Source: HGM04593 sp045654885 (GTDB lineage: Bacteria > Bacteroidota > Bacteroidia > Bacteroidales > Bacteroidaceae). From it: a stretch of 64,000 bases of DNA. Shown piece after piece: positions 59,576 through 64,000 of the stretch. The position numbers and the translations under genes were made by a program. The notes beneath the pieces were generated by a model, which saw only the letters and a list, made by a program, of their open reading frames with translations, was not told where the DNA came from and did no database searches. The stretch's first letter is position 1. Every line of letters begins with the position of its first letter. The stretch covers positions 1 through 64,000 of the forward strand of contig JAZOOF010000049.1 of NCBI GenBank assembly GCA_045654885.1. Reading direction: 5' to 3'.

Positions 59576-59642
59576 AGTGTGGCAAATTTACTTATTAGAG
59601 CGCTAAAAAGCAAATAGTCTATCACTATTTGAAATAAAAAAG

Positions 59643-59670
59643 TTAAGGCTGTCCATGCGGACAGCCTTAA
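59643..59670 (-). terminator. Intrinsic terminator of rpsA
   Basis: A 12-bp stem TTAAGGCTGTCC/GGACAGCCTTAA with a 4-base loop is followed on the minus strand by CTTTTTTATTTC. Confidence 0.8.
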
Positions 59671-59697
59671 CCGTAGATATTGTGTGAATCAATTCAA

Positions 59698-61494
59698 TTA
59701 TTCACCTTTACCCTCGAGCTTGCTCTTGAGAGCAGCAAGTGCGTCGATGTCGCCGAGAGTTGTTGAAGCAGCCTGGTTCTGGATTGCAGGAGCTGCCTCC
59801 TCTGCCTTCTTGCTCTTGCGAGCTGCAGCAGCGGCCTTCTTCTCTGCCTTCTCCTCCTCCTTGGCTGCATCCTCGAAGATGCGGCTGTGAGAAAGGATGA
59901 TGCGCTTAGCCTCCTTGTTGAACTCGATTACCTTGAATGACAACTTCTCCTCTGCAGCAGCCTGTGTGCCATCCTCCTTAACGAGGTGCTTTGGAGTAGC
60001 GAAGCCCTCAACACCGTAAGGCAATGAAACAACTGCGCCCTTGTCGATGAGCTCTGTGATAACACCCTCGTGGATTGAACCAACAGTGAACACTGTCTCG
60101 AATACATCCCATGGGTTCTCCTCCAAGTGCTTGTGGCCGAGGCTCAAGCGGCGGTTCTCCTTGTCGATTTCCAATACCTGAACATCGATAGCCTCGCCAA
60201 TCTGTGTGAACTCAGATGGGTGCTTAACCTTCTTTGTCCAAGAGAGGTCGCTGATGTGGATAAGGCCGTCAACACCCTCCTCAATCTCAACGAAGATACC
60301 GAAGTTAGTGAAGTTGCGAACCTTAGCAGTGTGCTTTGAACCGATAGGATACTTCTCCTCGATGCTTGCCCATGGATCCTCCTTGAGCTGCTTGATACCG
60401 AGTGACATCTTACGCTCGTCGCGGTCGAGTGTGAGGATAACTGCCTCTACCTCTTCGCCAACCTTCATGAAGTCCTGAGCTGAACGCAAGTGCTGGTTCC
60501 AAGACATCTCTGAAACGTGGATAAGACCCTCAACGCCTGGAGCAATCTCAATGAATGCACCGTAGTCGGCCATAACAACAACCTTACCCTTAACTACGTC
60601 GCCTACCTTGAGGTCAGCGTCGATAGCATCCCATGGGTGTGGAGTGAGCTGCTTCAAGCCGAGAGCAATGCGCTTCTTCTCATCATCGAAGTCGATGATA
60701 ACGACATTGATCTTCTGGTCGAGAGTTACAACCTCTGTAGGATCGTTTACGCGGCCCCAAGAGAGGTCTGTGATGTGGATAAGACCGTCAACACCACCGA
60801 GGTCGATGAATACACCGTAAGAAGTGATGTTCTTGACTGTACCCTCAAGTACCTGACCCTTCTCGAGTGTGCTGATAATCTTCTTCTTCTGCTCCTCAAG
60901 CTCAGCCTCGATGAGAGCCTTGTGAGAAACGACAACGTTCTTGAATTCCTGGTTAATCTTAACGATTTTGAAGTCTTCTGTCTGGCCAACGTATGCATCG
61001 TAGTCACGGATAGGCTTAACGTCAATCTGTGAACCTGGCAAGAATGCCTCGATACCGAATACGTCAACAATCATACCGCCCTTAGTGCGGCACTTGATGT
61101 AGCCACGTACAACTGCCTGCTCTTCCATAGCCTTGTTTACAAGCTCCCAAGAACGGCTTGCGCGTGCTTTCTTGTGTGAAAGGCTCAACTGACCCTTCTT
61201 GTCCTCCAAGTTCTCGATGTAAACCTCAACCTGGTCACCTACCTTAAGGTCTGGGTTGTAGCGGAACTCGCTGATGGGGATGATAGCGTCCTGCTTGTAG
61301 TTGATGTCTACAATAACTTCACGCTTGTTGATACCGATAACGGTACCCATTACTACTTCGCGGCTTGATACCTTGTTGAGTGTGCCGTCATAGGCCTGCT
61401 CAAGCTGCTCGTGTGAAAGGCCTGAGATGTTCTCGCCTCTCTCGTACGACTCCCAATTAAAATCGGGCATACCTGTTAGAATTTCGTTGCTCAT
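59698..61494 (-). CDS. rpsA: 30S ribosomal protein S1
   Basis: A 598-residue protein with six S1 OB domains between about 45 and 540 (GVFIDLGGVDGLIHITDLSW, GIFVEIEEGVDGLIHISDLS and so on) and an Ala/Lys/Glu-rich tail. S1 binds mRNA and assists initiation. This matters in a phylum with few Shine-Dalgarno sites. Confidence 0.94.
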   Translation of the reverse strand: MSNEILTGMPDFNWESYERGENISGLSHEQLEQAYDGTLNKVSSREVVMGTVIGINKREVIVDINYKQDAIIPISEFRYNPDLKVGDQVEVYIENLEDKKGQLSLSHKKARASRSWELVNKAMEEQAVVRGYIKCRTKGGMIVDVFGIEAFLPGSQIDVKPIRDYDAYVGQTEDFKIVKINQEFKNVVVSHKALIEAELEEQKKKIISTLEKGQVLEGTVKNITSYGVFIDLGGVDGLIHITDLSWGRVNDPTEVVTLDQKINVVIIDFDDEKKRIALGLKQLTPHPWDAIDADLKVGDVVKGKVVVMADYGAFIEIAPGVEGLIHVSEMSWNQHLRSAQDFMKVGEEVEAVILTLDRDERKMSLGIKQLKEDPWASIEEKYPIGSKHTAKVRNFTNFGIFVEIEEGVDGLIHISDLSWTKKVKHPSEFTQIGEAIDVQVLEIDKENRRLSLGHKHLEENPWDVFETVFTVGSIHEGVITELIDKGAVVSLPYGVEGFATPKHLVKEDGTQAAAEEKLSFKVIEFNKEAKRIILSHSRIFEDAAKEEEKAEKKAAAAARKSKKAEEAAPAIQNQAASTTLGDIDALAALKSKLEGKGE

Positions 61495-61544
61495 AATTTT
61501 TTAAAAGTTAATGAGTTAGACATTATATTGATAGAATTCGGCCG

Positions 61545-61552
61545 CAAAGGTA
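61545..61552 (-). promoter_or_regulatory. Promoter -7 box of rpsA
   Basis: On the minus strand TACCTTTG followed by C is a textbook Bacteroidota -7 box, about 50 bases before the start. TTTGACA lies upstream at a shorter distance than usual. Confidence 0.55.
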
Positions 61553-61715
61553 CAACTTTTTTGTCAAATACGGGCATTTTGCGCTCTGTTTTTTGTTATT
61601 TTTTTTAAAATATAGCTCTTTGTGCCAATCTTCTCTTTTTCTTTTGAAAAATATCCATACATTTGCGTAAATAAACTGTTTTATTTGTTGACCTTTATAA
61701 TAAATAGGAGATATT

Positions 61716-62339
61716 ATGGAAATTTTTTCGGCTTTCAACACGGTGGAGTTCCTCAGCGCCTTCATTGTGCTCTTTGCAGTAATTGACCCCATTGGCATCA
61801 TGCCCATTGTGCTTTCAATCCGTGACAAGGGAAAGATAATTGACCCTGGAAAGGCTGTCTTCTACGCCTTCTCCCTCATGTTGATATTCTTCTTCGTGGG
61901 CGATTGGATACTGAACCTCTTTGGAGTCGACATAAACTCCTTTGCCGTTGCCGGTGCGCTCATCATATTCCTCATGGCCATTGAGATGGTGCTTGACATC
62001 GAAATTTTCAAGGACTCCTCCATTGCGGCAAACAATGCCACAATGGTTCCGCTGGTGTTCCCGCTGCTTGCAGGTGCCGGTTCGTTTACAACACTTCTCT
62101 CGTTGAAGGCCGAGTATGCAGGCATCAACATCCTCATTGCCCTGCTTGTCAATGCGGTGGTAGTGTTCATCATGCTCAGCGCTACAGCCCATCTGCAGCG
62201 TATGCTGGGCAAGGGCGGTATCTACTTCACACGCAAGTTCTTCGGTATAATCCTGCTTGCAATCTCGGTCAAGCTCTTTACCTCGAACCTTCTGCACTTT
62301 ATAAATATGGTAAGTTCCACAACAATGGCCGAGGGGTAA
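61716..62339 (+). CDS. MarC family integral membrane protein
   Basis: A 207-residue protein with six hydrophobic helices of the MarC/UPF0056 family (VIDPIGIMPIVLS and VPLVFPLLAGAGSFTTLLS are characteristic). The transport role is unproven. It stands alone with a strong terminator. Confidence 0.87.
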   Translation: MEIFSAFNTVEFLSAFIVLFAVIDPIGIMPIVLSIRDKGKIIDPGKAVFYAFSLMLIFFFVGDWILNLFGVDINSFAVAGALIIFLMAIEMVLDIEIFKDSSIAANNATMVPLVFPLLAGAGSFTTLLSLKAEYAGINILIALLVNAVVVFIMLSATAHLQRMLGKGGIYFTRKFFGIILLAISVKLFTSNLLHFINMVSSTTMAEG

Positions 62340-62365
62340 ATTCTCTCTTTGTGATATAAAACTAC

Positions 62366-62406
62366 AGCCGTGGTCGACATGTCGACCACGGCTATCGTTT
62401 TTTTTA
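62366..62406 (+). terminator. Intrinsic terminator of the marC-like gene
   Basis: A 13-bp stem AGCCGTGGTCGAC/GTCGACCACGGCT is followed by a run of eight or more T. Confidence 0.85.
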
Positions 62407-62416
62407 TGAATGTTTC

Positions 62417-63412
62417 TTAGAATCCCTCTGTTGCATAGGTCTGCAGCGCGCCGTCCTCATTGCTGTATATGAAGAACGCTTCAATGCTGTCCCTCCTGCA
62501 CTGCTCAATGGCCTTTTCAAGCCCCATTACCATGAACGATGTTGCATAGGCATCGGCCTTGGCGCAGTTCTTGGCAATCACCGTTGCGCTCAACAGCGAG
62601 TGCTGCACGGGGTAGCCTGTGCGCGGGTCAATGGTGTGGGCATACTTCTTCCCGTTCTCAATGCGGAAATTGCGGTAGTTGCCCGATGTTGCCATGGCCT
62701 TGCCGCTTATGGCAATGATTCTCTGGTGTGCGTTGTGGCTGCCTGTGGTGTTCTCTGTCGGCTTGCTTATGCTGATGTTCCAGTCCGTGCCACGGTCATT
62801 CACACCCTTTGTCACCACTTCGCCGCCAATCTCAATCATATAATCGGCGATGTTCCTGCTGTCGAGCATGCGTGCCACCATGTCACAACCGTAACCCTTG
62901 GCTATGGCACCACAGTCCAGCATTGTACCGGGGTTCTCTTTTACAACCTTGCCGTCAACCAACGCTACGGTGGTGTAGCCCACCTTGCTGCGTAACTCTT
63001 CAACTGTTGCGCTATCGGGCAGTTCGCCTTTCTTGAAACCGAAGCCCCATGCGTTCACAAGCGGTGCCACTGTGATGTCGAATGCACCGTCGGTCTTTGC
63101 CGAAATCTCCTGCGCAAGGTTGAACACTTCGGTGAACATCTCGTTTGCTGTGGTGTCCCTGTTGCTGTTGAAAGCGCTAATTATGGAGTGCCTGTTGAAC
63201 ATTGACAGCGAGTTGTCCACCTGCAACAGTGTGCCCTTTATCTTCTCGTTCAAATCCTCAACGCTCTTGTATTTGATGTTGTACTGTGTACCGAAGATGT
63301 ATCCGCTGTTGGTTGTGTACACCTCGGAAGTGTGATTCCTTAAAATGTAGAATGTGCCTACAATAAGGAAAAGCAGGAATACTATCTTTACTTTGCTCAA
63401 TTTACCGTTCAT
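62417..63412 (-). CDS. apbE: FAD:protein FMN transferase (ApbE family)
   Basis: A 331-residue protein with an N-terminal membrane helix (about 8-25), then the ApbE domain: MLDCGAIAKGYGCDMVARML and HTIDPRTGYPVQHSLLSATV with the usual metal and FAD residues. It attaches FMN to Thr of target proteins such as NqrB/NqrC or RnfG/RnfD outside the cytosol. Confidence 0.9.
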   Translation of the reverse strand: MNGKLSKVKIVFLLFLIVGTFYILRNHTSEVYTTNSGYIFGTQYNIKYKSVEDLNEKIKGTLLQVDNSLSMFNRHSIISAFNSNRDTTANEMFTEVFNLAQEISAKTDGAFDITVAPLVNAWGFGFKKGELPDSATVEELRSKVGYTTVALVDGKVVKENPGTMLDCGAIAKGYGCDMVARMLDSRNIADYMIEIGGEVVTKGVNDRGTDWNISISKPTENTTGSHNAHQRIIAISGKAMATSGNYRNFRIENGKKYAHTIDPRTGYPVQHSLLSATVIAKNCAKADAYATSFMVMGLEKAIEQCRRDSIEAFFIYSNEDGALQTYATEGF

Positions 63413-63678
63413 TTCTTTATATAAATATTAAAAATTTTAGCAGCAATATAACTGTAAATATGTGGCTAGTTCTCTTTGCGAGCTTCTCATTCTGACGTTA
63501 GGAAGAATCTAAAGTACGTATTGTGTATGTGTCATATCGACCGTAGTGGAGATATCTTAGCGTTTTAATCGCACTTCGTGCGCTTGAACCTCGGCTGCAC
63601 TCGCAGTAAAATGCTAAAGCGAGCTTTGCATTTTGCTCGTTTACACGAGCTTTACGCTTTCACCTTTCACCTTTCCCC
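63413..63678. repeat. Intergenic region with mixed repeat fragments
   Basis: No gene. TCATTCTGACGTTAGGAAGA belongs to the 100-bp repeat family; GTCATATCGACCGTAGTGGA resembles the centre of the element at 22879-23035; GCACTTCGTGCGC and a tail of TTTCACC repeats follow. Confidence 0.5.
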
Positions 63679-64000
63679 TTATTTTATAGGAATATCATAT
63701 GTCAGGTTATACGTGCCGCCAAAGCGGGTGCTTTGGTTTATTCCATAGCCCGGTATGTACCACATCTTTGAGTTCTCGCCCACCTTTTCGTTCATTCTCA
63801 CCTTGTAGCGCACGCTCCAGCCCATCTTGAATCCCTTTGCAATCTCCACCTTTATTCCGGCACCAATCTCGCCCCACAGGCATGCACCATCAACACCCTT
63901 CAGGTCAAGCGCAACCTCTCCACCCCAAACGGGGTCGGTTATGGGCGGTGTTGCAACGTCGTACTTGAAACCGGTCCATCCAATGCGCACCAGTCCATAA
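63679..64000 (-). CDS. DUF6048-like protein, 5' end outside window
   Basis: The frame is open to the window edge, giving about 106 visible codons from the C-terminal part. WGEIGAGIKVEIAKGFKMGW, SVRYKVRMNE and the final beta strand (TYNLTYDIPIK) fit an outer-membrane beta-barrel-like DUF6048 protein. The start lies beyond base 64000. Confidence 0.6.
   Translation of the reverse strand, partial: YGLVRIGWTGFKYDVATPPITDPVWGGEVALDLKGVDGACLWGEIGAGIKVEIAKGFKMGWSVRYKVRMNEKVGENSKMWYIPGYGINQSTRFGGTYNLTYDIPIK

Noticed and set aside
1..64000. tRNA, rRNA or prophage genes
   Set aside because: No cloverleaf, ribosomal RNA segment, integrase or phage structural gene was recognised by eye; a covariance-model search would settle the tRNA point.

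Overview
The window comes from a member of the Bacteroidota, most likely order Bacteroidales. The evidence is SusC/SusD-type and other TonB-dependent receptors, DUF5689, choice-of-anchor J and NigD-like lipoproteins, a GGGtGRT protein, a MetH without reactivation domain, -7 promoter boxes of the form TAnnTTTG or TAnnTTCG, and few Shine-Dalgarno sequences. Most genes lie on the minus strand. No rRNA, tRNA, CRISPR array, complete insertion sequence or prophage was recognised.

Layout. 1-7 kb: NifU-like/GGGtGRT pair, NigD-like lipoprotein, smpB, metH, DedA protein. 6.4-9.6 kb: a minus-strand group with a SIMPL protein, a glycosyltransferase-like protein, a CMP-ulosonate synthetase and an arabinose-5-phosphate isomerase. 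9.7-19.8 kb: ridA-ilvA and ilvC surround a TonB-dependent receptor with two OB-fold/anchor-J lipoproteins, and a secreted EEP nuclease follows. 19.8-25.1 kb: YwqG, Sel1-repeat protein, radical SAM activase with a Cys-rich partner, upp, an SDR and a small orphan.

25.1-36.7 kb: the most unusual part, all on the minus strand and partly AT-rich. It holds a CASTOR/POLLUX-like channel with RCK and C-terminal RyR-like domains, an ECF sigma factor, an anti-sigma-like/C39-like/RyR/zinc-ribbon protein, a helical protein, a TIR protein, a PrsW protease, a TIR-membrane-PDZ protein, a stand-alone RyR protein, a PP2C phosphatase and CreD. TIR enzymes can make NAD-derived nucleotides. RyR domains are candidate ligand sensors, and one is fused to a channel while another is coupled to a sigma factor. 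I infer an uncharacterised signalling, envelope-stress or immunity system.

37-45.7 kb: comF-recX-prmC, then SusC-SusD-Crp/Fnr. Convergent to the Crp gene, an apparently empty gap of about 880 bases hides two paralogous peptides of 47 and 43 residues that share C-P-T-G-M, plus a third small frame and a degenerate copy. They have a promoter-like box, an 18-bp palindrome and a correctly oriented intrinsic terminator.

45.7-64 kb: mainly housekeeping genes (HAD phosphatase, pgi, gpsA, lysS, UDP-glucuronate decarboxylase, valS, mazG, an ECF sigma/anti-sigma/Spy-like operon, rnz, rpsA, marC, apbE). A tandem array of about six 100-bp hairpin-forming units lies at 46.5-47.1 kb, and related dispersed copies occur elsewhere.
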